From: Artemisia argyi
Taxonomy: Eukaryota; Streptophyta; Magnoliopsida; Asterales; Asteraceae
Direction of reading: 5' to 3'
Assembly: GCA_030686995.1 (NCBI GenBank)
Contig: CM060691.1
Span: forward strand, 64,903,853 to 64,967,852
DNA: 64,000 bases
Under the pieces are notes generated by a model, which worked only from the letters and a program-made list of their open reading frames with translations, made no database searches and was not told the DNA's origin. The translations under genes and the position numbers were made by a program. Shown here one piece after another: positions 34,302 through 46,000 of the stretch; position 1 is the stretch's first letter, and each line of letters begins with the position of its first letter.

Positions 34302-36614
34302 TTATCTTTTTTTTCTTAATTCCTTATCAGCTCTCACACTTTGATCATAAATCCTTTGTAGCAAATCTTCTATGACTTCACTTCTTTCCCAACATCTAAG
34401 CCTTACTGACATCATAACAGTTAAAATTCCAGCTCTCAATGGATATACTTTCTCAGCTAACATAAACACAGCAACTCCATCTTGAGTAGAAATATGATGT
34501 ACATCACTTGAATCATAGAATTTCCACAGAGTATTCATATTGTGAGCTTCAAATCTTCAATGCCTGTCACTTGGATCAGGTTCATATAATCTTCTAAAGT
34601 GAACCCACAACTCTTTTGCTTTGACATCAACAAGTTCATCTTTCTTGAACTGATCTTGAACAATCCTCCACAAAGCATCCAAATCTTCTCTATCACAAGA
34701 TCTAACAATATCTTCAAAATCTCTGCAAATACTTGTGACATTTTCAATTCTGATAATCTTCCATGCTACACCAAAATTATCAGAATAGATTTCCCAACCA
34801 ACAACTGGATATTTTGTTTGTAAAGGTTCAATGTTAAGCACATCAGTCTCAATAAACATCATATTGGTAGCTTGTTTTTCAGTCAACTTGCTAACACCTT
34901 CTTCTGCTTGAGATGACTCCTGAGTTTTCAATTTCTTTGCATCTTTGGATCCAAGACTCACTCCTGTCCTTTTTGACTTTATTGCTACAGGTTCTTTATC
35001 CATAGGATTAAAATTACTATTTTGTCTTTTAACCCTGTTGTAAATACCTTCAATCTGATCATGTGACATTCCTTTGAATTGTGCCATCTTTATATTTCCA
35101 ACATGGCAACAAAAGGTCTTCATCTCAGCAATGATTTGTGTCTTTGTAGGTTGTCTTGGTTTCTTTTGACCCTTTCTAACTGTACCAATGATATCATCAA
35201 GAGCCTGTTGATTCTTCATCTGAATGAAGTCCTTCAGTTGAGCAGACCTTTGATCTTCATCTTGAGTTGTATTTGCAATGAGTTCAATTGCCTTCTTTCT
35301 AATCACTGGATCATTAGTAACCATGAACTCAATTTCTTCTTCTGTAGGCACATAAGTGAACATAGGAGGTTTCTCATGTAATATTGTTGGTAGAACAACA
35401 AAAAGTGGTTCTTCCATCACAGTATCCAATTTATTCAACCTCTGAGCTTCCATGAAACTTGCAATCTCATCTTCCTCTTGCTTTTTCTTCTTTTCAATCT
35501 TAGCTGCTGCTAATTTCTCTGCCAATTTTGCATCATAATCTATCTGAGCTTGATCTTTCTTTGAAACCTTTCTTGGCTGCACTTGCTCTGTACCAGTCAT
35601 AACTGCTTTATCTTTTACTGTTCTTATTCTAGCAGCTTCTTCTTCTGCAGTGGTAACATCTTGACTAGTAGTAGGAACATCTTTTCTTGCAGTGGGAACT
35701 TGCAACTCAGCAGTGGAATCAAAATCAGCATCCAAACCATAATCTTCTCCAAAATCTATCTTCCTCCCCTTAGTCTATTTTCCTCCCTTGTTTGGAAGAA
35801 TCTCCCAAACCTTTACTAAAGAACTCATCTTGAGGTGAAGATGAAGAAGAAAACACAACTTTGGCAGATCTTTTCTTCTTAAGGCTCTCAACTTCATCCT
35901 GTAACCTTTTAATCTCTGCCTTCATATGATTAAGCTCTGTGGCATGATGTTGTTTGGTTTGTGCCAGATCTTTCTCCAGAGCTTGAACTTGTTTGACTAA
36001 TTTGGTACATAATTCCATCAATTCAGTTAGTTGCACACTGCCCTCAACACTTCCAACTGTGTTACCTGTTGGGAGAGGTGAATCATAGGGCATTGATTTA
36101 GGCTCTTCGCTAGTTGGACTAGGAGGAAGCCATGAACCACCACTGCTTGCTCCTAAACTAAAAGGTTCAGCAACATGCAATGTTGAGATGATAGGAGTTG
36201 GCTGTTTTTGCCTCCTCTCATATGTGTGACTTACTGTAGGGGTATGTTGAATAGGTGGAACTACAATAGTGGGTGTGTGATGGAATACAACTAGGATAGT
36301 TGCATCTTCACCCTGTACCTATGAAATCTTTGCAAGCATTTGAGGAAAAAGTGGGTGAACCTCCCCATTCCAAAGTTCTGAAGCCTTACTCATGTTTTGA
36401 GAAACTTTTGGCTTAATACAGGGGGATTCATAAACTCTTTTGTGGGTTTGCAGGTGAAATTCATTTAACACTGCTTGCACAAACCTTGGATACATAAAAA
36501 ATTTATATGAACTCTTTACATTGCCTTTCATATTATTGAAAATAATCTTTGAAAAATTGAAAGTCCTATCAGTAGCCAAACAAACCAAAGGGTAAGCCAT
36601 GATTGATGCAAATT
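34302..36614 (-). pseudogene. Long post-pol ORF of A, 3' part (left of C)
   Basis: Continues the ORF begun at 44506. Homology to B's post-pol ORF (56696-60169) is visible in NFSKIIFNNM...FFMYPRFVQ and in the C-terminal part. Stops at 36321 (TAG), 35772 and 34559 and a frameshift between 35770 and 35735 break it. The 36180-35770 piece contains a heptad-like coiled coil (LMELCTKLVKQVQALEKDLA). The 35735-34557 piece (392 codons) is Lys/Glu-rich with another coil (AKLAEKLAAAKIEKKKKQEE). GCAGTGG-type words recur in the coding DNA (35647, 35693, 35716). There is no recognised enzymatic motif, and no signal peptide or membrane segment, so an envelope role is not supported by the sequence. Confidence 0.75.
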
Positions 36615-38018
36615 TGATACGTGGGAATCGCACCAGGCTTTACCTCTCAAAGGATCTTGAGAAACTTACAACCCCCACCAGGCAGTGTACCTGATCGTTG
36701 TAGTATAGTATAGTGACAAGTACCGAGGGATTGATCGTTCAGCTAGGAATAGTGTCGCTAGGATTAGAAAACCTAAATACTAGTTCTAAAGGTGAGGGAT
36801 GATTATTTTTGTATTTTTATATTTTTTTAGAAAGCAATTAAAAATCTCGGGTTTGAAAGATTTGGGCGGAATTAGTTGCTAGTCAACTAACCCAATACTA
36901 AAGATGCATTCAAAATAAAATACTAAAAATGAAAATAAACTAAATTAACTATCGTTGTGAGCAATAAGTGGAGAAGTTGTGTTTACTTAGATTTCACTAC
37001 TCCCTAGATATCTTTTACACATTAATTACTTGTTATAGTTGCGTGGATGACGGATTGTATTCCTTAATACCATTCATGGGGTGGCGCACTTAACTCCCCA
37101 ATCCTATGAGCTCTTATCTCCTCCTATGCCATGCCCAGCACAACCATAGGGATTATAAACAGTGGCTCATGTATTAAATACAACCAATAAAAACCTAGTG
37201 CACATCAGTTCATGTTTCCTAAGACGTTCAAGCATGTTACCATTTGGAGATCTGCCAGTTTTCTTAAGCCTAACATCAAATTCATTCATCCAAAACAACT
37301 ATAAACAAGTAATCAACACATAATTAACATCTAGGTTTCATTAGATCCAAGCAAACACAAGATAGATCTAGCCTAGCATGATGGAATTAAGACAAGAAAA
37401 AGATATAGACAACCAACACATAGACATATTGATTGAATTAAAAGAATACTTATCACAATTACACATGAAAGGTATCAAGGGCTTAGAACCCTTGAAAAAC
37501 CTGTAAAATTCGCACCAAGTTCGTACTTAGGGTTTCTCCAAAATTTCTCTCTTTAATGTGTGAAAATTAAAAAAATATATATAGGAAATAGGGTCTGACG
37601 GCGTCAAGACAAATCTTGTGACGCCGTCACCTCGCCGCCAAAATATTTCTCGGACTGCCTTGATCTACTTTTGACGCCGTCATGTGTTAGCATTTTGCAG
37701 GCCGTCATGCATTTTACTCTTGACGCCCTACTTCGTGACGCCGTCAAATCTGTACTGGATCGTCATGGGAATTACTCTTGACGCTGTCAGGAATTCCTTC
37801 TTGACACCGTCACCTACTGTTCCCAGCATGGAAAATTAAGACTTTGGCGTTTTCTTCACTTTTATGCTCCAAAAACGTCTGAATTGCTTCCTTTTCCAGA
37901 TTTCACTCCCAAAGTACCTAAAATCACAAAAGAAACGATTTAGGGCAATATTTGATCAAATAAGTTCAATTCCGGGCTTAAATGACCCCCTAAAAGTGGT
38001 TCATTTTTCGCCTCATCA
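36615..38018 (-). repeat. 3' LTR of C
   Basis: TGATACGTGGG to CGCCTCATCA, 1404 bp. By eye it differs from the 5' LTR at about 2-3% of sites. Confidence 0.95.
37576..37812 (-). promoter_or_regulatory. U3 promoter of C: TATA plus TGACG palindromes
   Basis: TATATATAG at 37576-37584. TGACGGCGTCA or TGACGCCGTCA occurs at 37596-37606, 37619-37629, 37672-37682 and 37736-37746. One-mismatch copies lie at 37779-37789 and 37802-37812, and half sites near 37701 and 37721. The cluster starts about 12 bp upstream of the TATA box in element orientation. Confidence 0.75.
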
Positions 38019-38582
38019 TATACCCTTACACTTGAGATTTGCTTGTCCTCAAGCAAATGCACTTTTATTCTAATCAAAATACAAGTTAGGGGTCATTTAA
38101 CACTAATATAAAAGTAATTACAACAAATAATTGTTCCACTAAAGGCCAATAGACAAGCACGGAGGTCATACACTAGCACCTCACAAATAGTGTTTAGATA
38201 CTCACATCTCTCGGGTGTAATAAAGTGTAAATTACAATATGGAAACGGAAGATATCTCTCACTACCTGTCATAGCAAAATAGATTACCATAGGCTTGGGA
38301 AAGGATCAAACCTCCACCACATGGCGTAAGCACCTAGGATAAACTATCAAAGAGGTCTTTTAAAGGGTTGTAACGTTAGGTGTAGGGATATGAAATATAC
38401 GGTTTTGTTGGATAAAGGAAGTTTTACTGGTGGCGAGCTAAAAATCTTGGTTAATTACATGTACAATGTGGCGTTGCTAAGCCAAGACTAGACTCAACTT
38501 AAGCTAATAAATGAAAATTAACAAAAACATAAAATGAACATAGAATAAAAAGGGATGGTAGTCCGTATGTTTTTTCTCTTTT

Positions 38583-38621
<39 letters not shown>

Positions 38622-40208
38622 ATACACTCTTACCCTACCATCCAAAATAATACATCATAGGGAATGAATGTTCCCCTTACACTTGAATTTTTACATACTT
38701 TACAATAAACTAATCTAATGACTCGAATTAAGATAATCAGAACACTTGGAGCACTTTTAAGATTAACGCACATATGGGGGTAATAAATGATGTTCTTCCC
38801 CATTACTCCATAAAATAAGTACTTACCCATGAGTCCCAATCATCCCAAAATAATATGTATAAAGATATGACTCGACTTAGCAACCATGTAATCAATTAGA
38901 AAGTTAACTTAGGGTTTAACAAATAACAATAATGTACTAAAAATGAGCGCATACACGGAAGGCTAAGGCGATTTGGTTGTACATTTAAGTGGGGTGTAAC
39001 AAATTCTTCCCTTTAAGTAAGATGCTTAAAGTTAGAAACGAAAAGATAGGCTCGGAGGGGTGTACTAGGGGTTTCGTGTACTAAAAATGAGTACAACGCT
39101 AAGGGTGTGGGAAAATTAGTTGACTTAACTAGTCAAGTAATATGACTTAAATGGTCAAGTAATTATGATACTGGTTTAACACAAGGGTGATCCTAATGCC
39201 TCTTATCATGTAGTAAATCCTACTACACGAATGTAGTCTCACTAGCGGTCTCGGGATGCATCACTAACGCAAGTTCTAGAATCTAAATGCTACCGGTACA
39301 CTCATAAGCACTAATAATAAATGCTTTTCCTATCAAATCTAAAGGCGAACCTCACGTATTTGGGTGGAAAATTTTTCTGAATAGTACGGCTATGTGCTAG
39401 TCATACAATCTCATATCCATGAGATGCTTGCTATGGCTAAAGTTTCACTCCTAAATGTTGTAAAAAAAATTTAAATATGGCGCTAAAATTGCACTAATAA
39501 GTATTTCTCATAGTTTTATTACACATCTACCATTAAACAAACAAACTCAAGCGAAAGTGCATATGTAAGGTATCATCTTTTTACCCTCCCCTTACACTTA
39601 AGGTGAACATTGTCCCCAATGCTTGTGGAATGAAGTTTGCAGATTTCCTGGAGATTATAAAACTTAATAATTCACAAAAACCATAAGACTCCGTTAGAAA
39701 AACAAAACCGGTAAAATTTCCAGATATTTACACGTGACACCGTCAAGAGTTAACTCGTGACGCCGTCAGAAGTGACCTGCAGAAATTATTATGTTAAGTT
39801 TCCAGAAAATTTCTGGAAAAACTTGGTCCTACTTCCTGGAAAATCCTGCAAAACTTCATTATGACTCAATACAAGCATTTGACTCTAACAAATACGAATA
39901 TACATGTTCATTTAATATTGTGGAGAATCATGATCGGTTTGTTTCTTAAAAACATATTTGGGGTTTGCCCTTACACTTATCTTTTGCAAAAATACTTTTA
40001 GGTGGAGTTAAGACTAGGCCAAAACAACAAAGTAAAGTATTTCCACTATTTAGTTTAGAAACATGATCTACCAATAATAAAAATAAAGCATGCATACGGA
40101 AGCAAATAACAAACAAACAAAATAAAATCACACAAAACATGGGTTGCCTCCCAAGAAGCGCTTGTCTTTATTTACGAGTCTTGTAGCTAGACTCAAGGTC
40201 ATGGGTTA
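38019..40208 (-). other. 3' noncoding region of C
   Basis: Family-typical: CTTGAGGACAAGCAAATCTC next to the LTR, a bracketed poly-T tract (38571-38620), and the GGGAGGCAACCCATG block after the gag-protease stop. No gene is supported. TGACGCCGTCA-type copies occur near 39735-39770. Confidence 0.85.
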
Positions 40209-42446
40209 CTACGTGACCTCATCGTAGGTTCCACTCTCTAGGTCGTCTTCTAAACCAGTTTTGTATTCCGGACCTAGTTGCAAGCATTCTTTGTATAAAC
40301 CAAGCATCCTATTCTTTACATACTCTACTCCTCTACGTCTATCCTCCTCATTCCTATAATAAGTTGCTTGCTTGTGTTCTTTTTCGAAATTAGAGAGAAG
40401 GCGGTATTGCTCAATCTTGTAGGGCATTTGATAGGCAACCTCATCATTCTCTTCCTTGAATCTAACTATCCCTAAAGTCGGATCATAACTCATCCTAGTG
40501 GCCTCAACAAATGGTTTTCCAAATATTATTTGGCTTAGGCAAGCATCTATCACCGGACGAGTGTCTTCAACTATCATAAAATCGATCTCATAGGTGAGAT
40601 TCCCTATAATCACATGCAATCCCTTCACTCTTCCTACAAAATTACTTATCAAATTCCTATTGGGCATCATCCTAAAATCGAGTTGCTTCTTCATCACCCA
40701 ATTGTAATAAGTCCTAGTCATGATGTTAACAGGAGATCTAGGATCGATATAAGCTTTCCATATATGCATGTGCCCAATATTGCATGGTATGTTAATGTTA
40801 GAGGGGTCTCCCATTTTGATAAGGGGTGTGCCAAGGATATATGGTCTCTCAGGACTATCAAATAAATCCTTATGGTATTCCCGTTCTTCCTTGGTGGGCA
40901 ACTTATCAAAGTACTTTTCTATAGGCTCTATCTCCTCTAATTCCTCTCCCCTATTAACCTCAACTTCCCTACTCTCATCCTTAGCCTCGGCTTCTATTCT
41001 AACTTCATCCTTGTCACTCTCTTCTATCTCCCTATCTATTGGCTTAATGGTGACAACATTGATAAATTGGACATGTTTGGATGATGAGGGGTCCTTAATT
41101 TGGATTCCGTTATTGGTGTCCCTAGTGTCCTTCCTAGGTGTGACTAACACTTGGTTGTTGAGGACCTTCAACAAGTTGTCAATCTTGTTGGTCATCTCCG
41201 TTTGTTGTTGGTTAAATTCGGTTTCAAACCTAGCTATGCGAGCTTCTTGAGATGCCATAAACGTTGACATCAACCCTTCAAGATTGTTGGTACTACCATA
41301 GTTGTTAGAAGGATTGTTGTTGAAAGTACGGTTGGATGGTGGACTGTTTGGTTGGTAACGATTAGGCGGATTGGAAGAATTGGGTTGATTTTGTTTCCAC
41401 CTAAGGTTTGGGTGATTTTTCCACGAGGGATTGTATGAATCACCGTAAGTGTTTGGCTCGGGCTTGAAAGTGTACCACTTATCTCCCGCTTCGTCGGTAC
41501 GCGTGGATGCGTAGTCCGCAAAAGCTGTTCCGGGGAGTTCCACACAATCACGAGTGTCTTGGGGACCACTACATAAATCGCATGAAGAAGTGATTTTGTT
41601 CACTTGGCTTGAAGGTTTAGGAGCTTCGTAAGATTTCATGAGAAACTTGACTTGGTCCTCATGTTCCATGATCCTACGGTCGGGAGTGCTAGAATTGTTC
41701 GAAGGCACAGATATTGCCTTGACCGTTTTGTTCAAATCACGGGGATCATTCCAACTTTCGTTTTCATAGAGAGCAAGATCTTCTATGAGCTCCCATGATT
41801 GTTCCGCACTTAGATCACGTAGCTTACCACCGGCCGATTGGTCAATGGCTCGCCTCGTGGAGATATCGATATGGTCATAAAAGATTTGGACTTGGAGCCA
41901 AAGATCTATGCCATGATGAGGGACTTTTTGGAGTAAGTCCTTGAAACAAGTCCATGCTTCATAAAGAGATTCATTTTGACGTTGTTGGAACATCAAGATG
42001 TCATTTCTAAGCTTAGTAGTTCTCCCCGGTGGGAAAAATTGAGCAAGGAAACGAGTGGTGAGATCATCCCATGTGGTGATGGATCCCGCGGGTAAACGCT
42101 CATGCCATTGACTAGCTTGATCCCGTAGAGAGAATTGGAATAGGCGTAATCAGGTTGTCTCTCTATTTTCAACACCTAGGTCTATGGAATCTACAATTTT
42201 GAGGAAGTCCTTAAGGTGTTTGTTTGGATCTTCGGAACGAAGTCCATGGAATGCACATCCGCTTTGCACCAACCGGATGGTGTCGGATCGCAAGGGGGTC
42301 ACATTGGCTTCGGTGAGCTCAATGGTGTTTCGGTAGCCTTGGTGGCTAGGTCGGGAATACTCTCCTAAGGTTCGGGGCCTAAGGGGTTCTAGTGGTGGGT
42401 TTTGTTGTGGTGGGATGACGGGTTCAAGGATGTTCCCATCGTCCAT
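40209..42446 (-). CDS. gag-protease polyprotein of C (one premature stop)
   Basis: A single frame of 745 codons from ATG at 42446 to TAG/TAA-type end at 40209, broken only by TGA at 42152-42150 (codon 99, where D1 has Arg). The Ty3-type gag core lies at about residues 65-190 (HLKDFLKIVDSIDLGV, LRLFQFSLRDQASQWHERL, DILMFQQRQNESLYEAW). A zinc-knuckle-like CDLCSGPQDTRDC at about 300 lacks the His. An Asn/Pro-rich and then acidic linker follows, and a retropepsin-like fold covers about 560-690 (AYIDPRSPVNIM, GNLTYEIDFMIVED, SQIIFGKPFVEA). The catalytic motif keeps Asp but reads DPRS instead of D-S/T-G, so protease activity is doubtful. The role would be capsid assembly and packaging. RT and integrase must be supplied in trans. 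Confidence 0.85.
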
Positions 42447-42591
42447 GATGTCGGGTGGTGAAGAGTTACGAACAAAGACACAAAGAAAAAGATAGACTAA
42501 AGAAAACCTAAAAATAAAAATAAAATCTCACTAGAAAGGAATCTAGCAAGTAGACCTAATTAAAAGAGATTCTAACCTAGACAATAACTAT

Positions 42592-42609
42592 TCCCCGGCA
42601 GCGGCGCCA
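42592..42609 (-). other. Primer binding site of C (tRNA-Asp)
   Basis: Plus strand TCCCCGGCAGCGGCGCCA is the tRNA-Asp 3'-end sequence with at most one change. Six nt separate it from the LTR. Confidence 0.9.
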
Positions 42610-42615
42610 AAAACT

Positions 42616-44020
42616 TGATACGTGGGAATCGCACCAGGCTTTACCTCTCAAGGGATCTTGAGAAGCTTACAACCCCCATAAGGCAGTGTACCTGATCGTT
42701 GTAGTATAGTATAGTGACAAGTACCGAGGGATTGATCGTTCAGCTAGGAATAGTGTCGCTAGGATTAGAAAACCTAAATACTAGTTCTAAAGGTGAGGGA
42801 TGATTATTTTTGTATTTTTATATTTTTTTTAGAAAGCAATTAAAAATCTCGGGTTTGAAGGATTTGGGCGGAATTAGTTGCTAGTCAACTAACCCAATAC
42901 TAAAGATGCAATCAAAATAAAATACTAAAAATGAAAATAAACTAAATTAACTTTGGTTGTGAGCAATAAGTAGAGAATTTGTGTTTACTTAGATTTCACT
43001 ACTCCCTAGATATCTTTTACACATTAATTACTTGTTATAGTTGCGTGGATGACGGATTGTATTCCTAAATACCATTCATGGGGTGGCGCACTTAACTCCC
43101 CAATCCTAGGAGCTCTTATCTCCTCCTATGCCATGCCCAGCACAACCATAAGGATTATAAATAGTGGCTCAAGCATTAAATACAACCAATAAAAATCTAG
43201 TGCACATCAGTTCATGTTTCCTAAGACGTTGAAGCATGTTACCATTTGGAGATCTGCCAGTTTTCTTAAGCCTAACATCAAATTCATTCATCCAAAACAA
43301 CTATAAACAAGTAATCAACACATAATTAACATCTAGGTTTCATTAGATCCAAGCAAACACAAGATAGATCTAGCCTAGCACGATGGAATTAAGACAAGAA
43401 CAAGATATAGACAACCAACACATAGACATATTGATTGAATTAAAAGAATGCTTATCTCAATTACACATGAAAGGTATCAAGGGCTTAGAACCCTTGAAAA
43501 ACCTGTAAAATTCGCACCAAGTTCGTACTTAGGGTTTCTCCAAAACTTCTCTCTTTAATGTGTGAAAATTAGAAAAATATATATAGGAAATAGGGTCTGA
43601 CGGCGTCAAAACAAATCTTCTGACGCCGTTACCTCGCCGCCAAAATATTTGTCGGACTGCCTTGATCTACTTTTGACGCCGTCATGTGTTAGCATTTTCC
43701 AGGCCGTCATGCATTTTACTCTTGACGCCCTACTTCGTGACGCCGTCAAATTTGTACTGGATCGACATGGGAATTACTCTTGACGCCGTCAGGAATTCCT
43801 TCTTGACGCCGTTACCTACTGTTCCCAGCAAGGAAAATTAAGACTTTGGCGTTTTCTTCACTTTTATGCTCTAAAAACGTCTGAATTGCTTCCTTTTCCA
43901 GATTTCACTCCCAAAGTACCTAAAATCACAAAAGGAACGATTTAGGGCAATATTTGATCAAATAAGTTCAATTCCGGGCTTAAATGACCCCCTAAAAGTG
44001 GTTCATTTTTCGCCTCATCA
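42616..44020 (-). repeat. 5' LTR of C
   Basis: 1405 bp, the pair of 36615-38018. TATATATAG at 43578-43586 with the motif cluster at 43596-43812. Confidence 0.95.
43578..43812 (-). promoter_or_regulatory. U3 promoter of C 5' LTR
   Basis: Same layout as the 3' LTR. Some sites differ by one base between the two LTRs (for example TGACGCCGTTA near 43621 and 43804), so the sites decay independently after insertion. Confidence 0.7.
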
Positions 44021-44506
44021 AAATTGCTCATAATATGTTTTCTTAGGACTTAGGCAATGCAAAAGAGTATGTATTAAAAATCTCCAATGGGGACAAAAAC
44101 ATCCTTTTCTGAAAGTTACTTTTTGATCAGATGTATCATACCCCATGGAAGCAATATTTTTGAAAATATCTGAATTGAGTAATGTGATGATACCATTGAG
44201 ATCATCCAATTGGAGAACTCTCCTAAAGGATGATTCAGTAACATCAATAGTTACCCCATCCACTGTGGCTCTAAGAGCTTCCACAGTTTCTTGTGTGTCT
44301 CCCTATTCAAGAGTTATGGACTCCATAGTCTTCGAGAACAGTTGGATATGGGAAACAAAGATTGTGGGATTAACAGTTAAAGCATACTTTATATGGGTTG
44401 TATTAAGAAAGTCCACAATCTGATGGAAAACGGGGCCACTCTTCTCATTTGACTTTTGTAAGTAGGCCACTTGGTTGTGCTCCTCAACAAAGTTTAGAAT
44501 CGCCAT
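44021..44506 (-). pseudogene. Long post-pol ORF of A, 5' part (right of C)
   Basis: ATG at 44506. It aligns with B's post-pol ORF from its start (IKYALTVNPTIFVS versus IHYALTHSPDLVCES, and FCPHWRFLIHTLLHCLS versus FCPKWRYLVHLLLQCIS). One TAG at 44305-44303 breaks it, a CAG-type site. Element C follows directly at 44020, and the frame resumes at 36614. Confidence 0.8.
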
Positions 44507-44869
44507 GATTTTTGTGAAAGAAAGATAAAAGTGTTAGTAATTGATAATAGGAATCAAGCCGTATGTTGATCAATTTATACTAATAGGGTTTGAGGAGGAC
44601 GCGTAATGTGAATTATCTTAAGAAAGAATTTATCTTTGGAAAAGAATAAACTAAAATTGGTAAGTGGATAATTCACAAAAAGATACCCTATTAATAAGGA
44701 AACACGGTTATTTTTTACAACGGCTAGTGAAAAATAGATTACTGACACGACAGTTGTAATGGCTAGTTCATCAGTGGAAAAATTACTCTTGCAGTGGTAA
44801 CTAGTGAACTAGCAGTGGTAAATTTTCACAAAATATCAAAGAGCAGTGGTAAGTAAAACATGAAAATTA

Positions 44870-45120
44870 GCTGCTCTTATCATAGTTTGTAGCAAACTAT
44901 CAGCTATAAACGGATTTGATATGTCTTTACCATGAGCCGTTTGCTATGGACTAGCCAACTCTTCATCACATGGAATATGGCGAGTTAATAACCATATAGT
45001 TTTTGGTAAACTATCAACCATAAACAGATTTGAGAAGTCTTTACCAGGAGCCGTTTGCTCTGGACTAGTTGATTCTTATGTTGATTAGACATGGTGAATC
45101 AATAACCATTTGTTGTGTGT
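44870..45120 (-). repeat. Tandem hairpin units of A
   Basis: Two to three units of about 115 bp. Each has AGCAAACGGCT, GGTAAAGAC, CAAATC(C/T)GTTTATAG and a 19-nt hairpin (7-bp stem, 5-nt loop; stem ATAGTTT/AAACTAT at 44882-44900 and 44996-45014). The units are homologous to B 60290-60720. Confidence 0.8.
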
Positions 45121-45330
45121 CTGAGATACACACCTTATAACTCCAATGTCTTAGACAATATGGGTTTGTATTATGCATAAGTAAGAAACACCTAACAGAA
45201 CCCATATAATTTAACCCAAAGTAACTTTTTGACCAAGTTACTATTCATAAAAATATCTCTCCAAAGTCAACCCGATAATATTCAAATTTACTCCTCCAAC
45301 CTACCAAAACAGATAAGAGTAAATAACCTT

Positions 45331-45363
45331 CATTAATTATCCTTCGACCTTGACTTTGCTTAT
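45331..45363 (+). promoter_or_regulatory. Conserved upstream block of the antisense gene in A
   Basis: CATTAATTATC (45331-45341), 11 nt, ACTTTGCTTAT (45353-45363). The identical two words at identical spacing lie upstream of the antisense ORF of B (56377-56345, minus). Likely core promoter; inference. Confidence 0.65.
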
Positions 45364-45435
45364 CAAAGGGGGCTCATTAACACCTTAGTTTTCATCAAAA
45401 CTAATCTCCAACATCACAAACCATACAAAAACATC

Positions 45436-45828
45436 ATGAGCTGGCTTCCACTTATCTACATATCATCAGATGATTCTTCTGATGAAAAAATCAGTTATTG
45501 CTCTGACTCAGAGGAACCTTCAACTAGATGGAGTGATTATTTTCCTCCAAGTGCTGCAACAGCTACATCTTCCAATATGAAGCCCAACAAGAAGATTTCA
45601 GCTGCTCCTGCTCTATCCCTAGAATTCTATTCAATTTCTTCCTCTAATGATGATGATCCAACCTACACCTTGTCCAAGGAACTTCCAAGAGCCCTCACTA
45701 CAGCTTTGGAGTCAGCCATAGTAAACATGAAGTGGCCTGCTGTTGAGAAACCTGCACAATTGCCAAAGCCTCCCAAGCAAGTTCTGGGCCTTGCTTGTCC
45801 AAGAAAGCAACTTTCTTTTGATGACTAG
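45436..45828 (+). CDS. Antisense ORF of A (130 aa, acidic/Ser-rich, unknown function)
   Basis: An intact ATG-to-stop frame on the strand opposite to every other gene of A, located between pol and the long post-pol ORF. It begins MSWLPLIYISSDDSSDE. The first half is rich in Ser and Asp/Glu, and the second half is Pro/Lys-rich (EKPAQLPKPPKQVLGL). A conserved block lies 72 nt upstream and AATAAA at 45995-46000 downstream. Element B has an ORF at the same place and orientation (55800-56249) with IYTSDDDSSEE in the middle. No known domain, signal peptide or membrane segment. It was probably transcribed from its own promoter and could act on the element's expression or as antisense RNA. Other antisense ORFs are known in grass LTR elements; kinship to them is not claimed. 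Confidence 0.6.
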   Translation: MSWLPLIYISSDDSSDEKISYCSDSEEPSTRWSDYFPPSAATATSSNMKPNKKISAAPALSLEFYSISSSNDDDPTYTLSKELPRALTTALESAIVNMKWPAVEKPAQLPKPPKQVLGLACPRKQLSFDD

Positions 45829-45994
45829 AGAAAGAGAGCTTCCAAGGGCAAGCATGATTATGAGGGTAAAGGGAAGAAACCCATGGAGTAGTTGTTCTGA
45901 AGGTTTAGGTGTTAGGTCGTTGATTTTTATGTTTTGTGATGTTATGGTTGTGTCTGTCCTCTCTGAATGGTTGTACTGTATTTTCTTATGAATG

Positions 45995-46000
45995 AATAAA
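45995..46000 (+). terminator. Polyadenylation signal of the antisense gene (A)
   Basis: AATAAA, about 170 nt after the stop, in ATGAATGAATAAAG. The equivalent place in B reads AAATGAATGAAAAG. Confidence 0.5.

Larger units (their letters stand above)
36615..44020 (-). mobile_element. Element C: complete non-autonomous gag-protease element (7.4 kb)
   Basis: Two LTRs (36615-38018 and 42616-44020), primer site, one gag-protease gene and about 2.2 kb of 3' noncoding DNA, flanked by a perfect AAATT duplication (36610-36614 and 44021-44025). It interrupts the post-pol ORF of A. The element has protease but no RT, RNase H or integrase, and there is no gap where they appear to have been deleted recently. 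The same layout recurs in D1 and D2, so the non-autonomous form is a real family. Confidence 0.95.

Noticed and set aside
37596..37812. Regularly repeated TGACGCCGTCA as a CRISPR-like array or tandem satellite
   Set aside because: Spacing is irregular (about 13-60 bp), repeats are 11 bp and palindromic, and they sit in plant LTR promoters.
40614..41569. Frames of 83-160 codons overlapping the gag-protease of C
   Set aside because: Other-frame shadows of the intact gene.
42592..42609. tRNA-like GGCGCCA sequence as a possible tRNA gene
   Set aside because: Only the 3' end of tRNA-Asp is present; it is the primer site.
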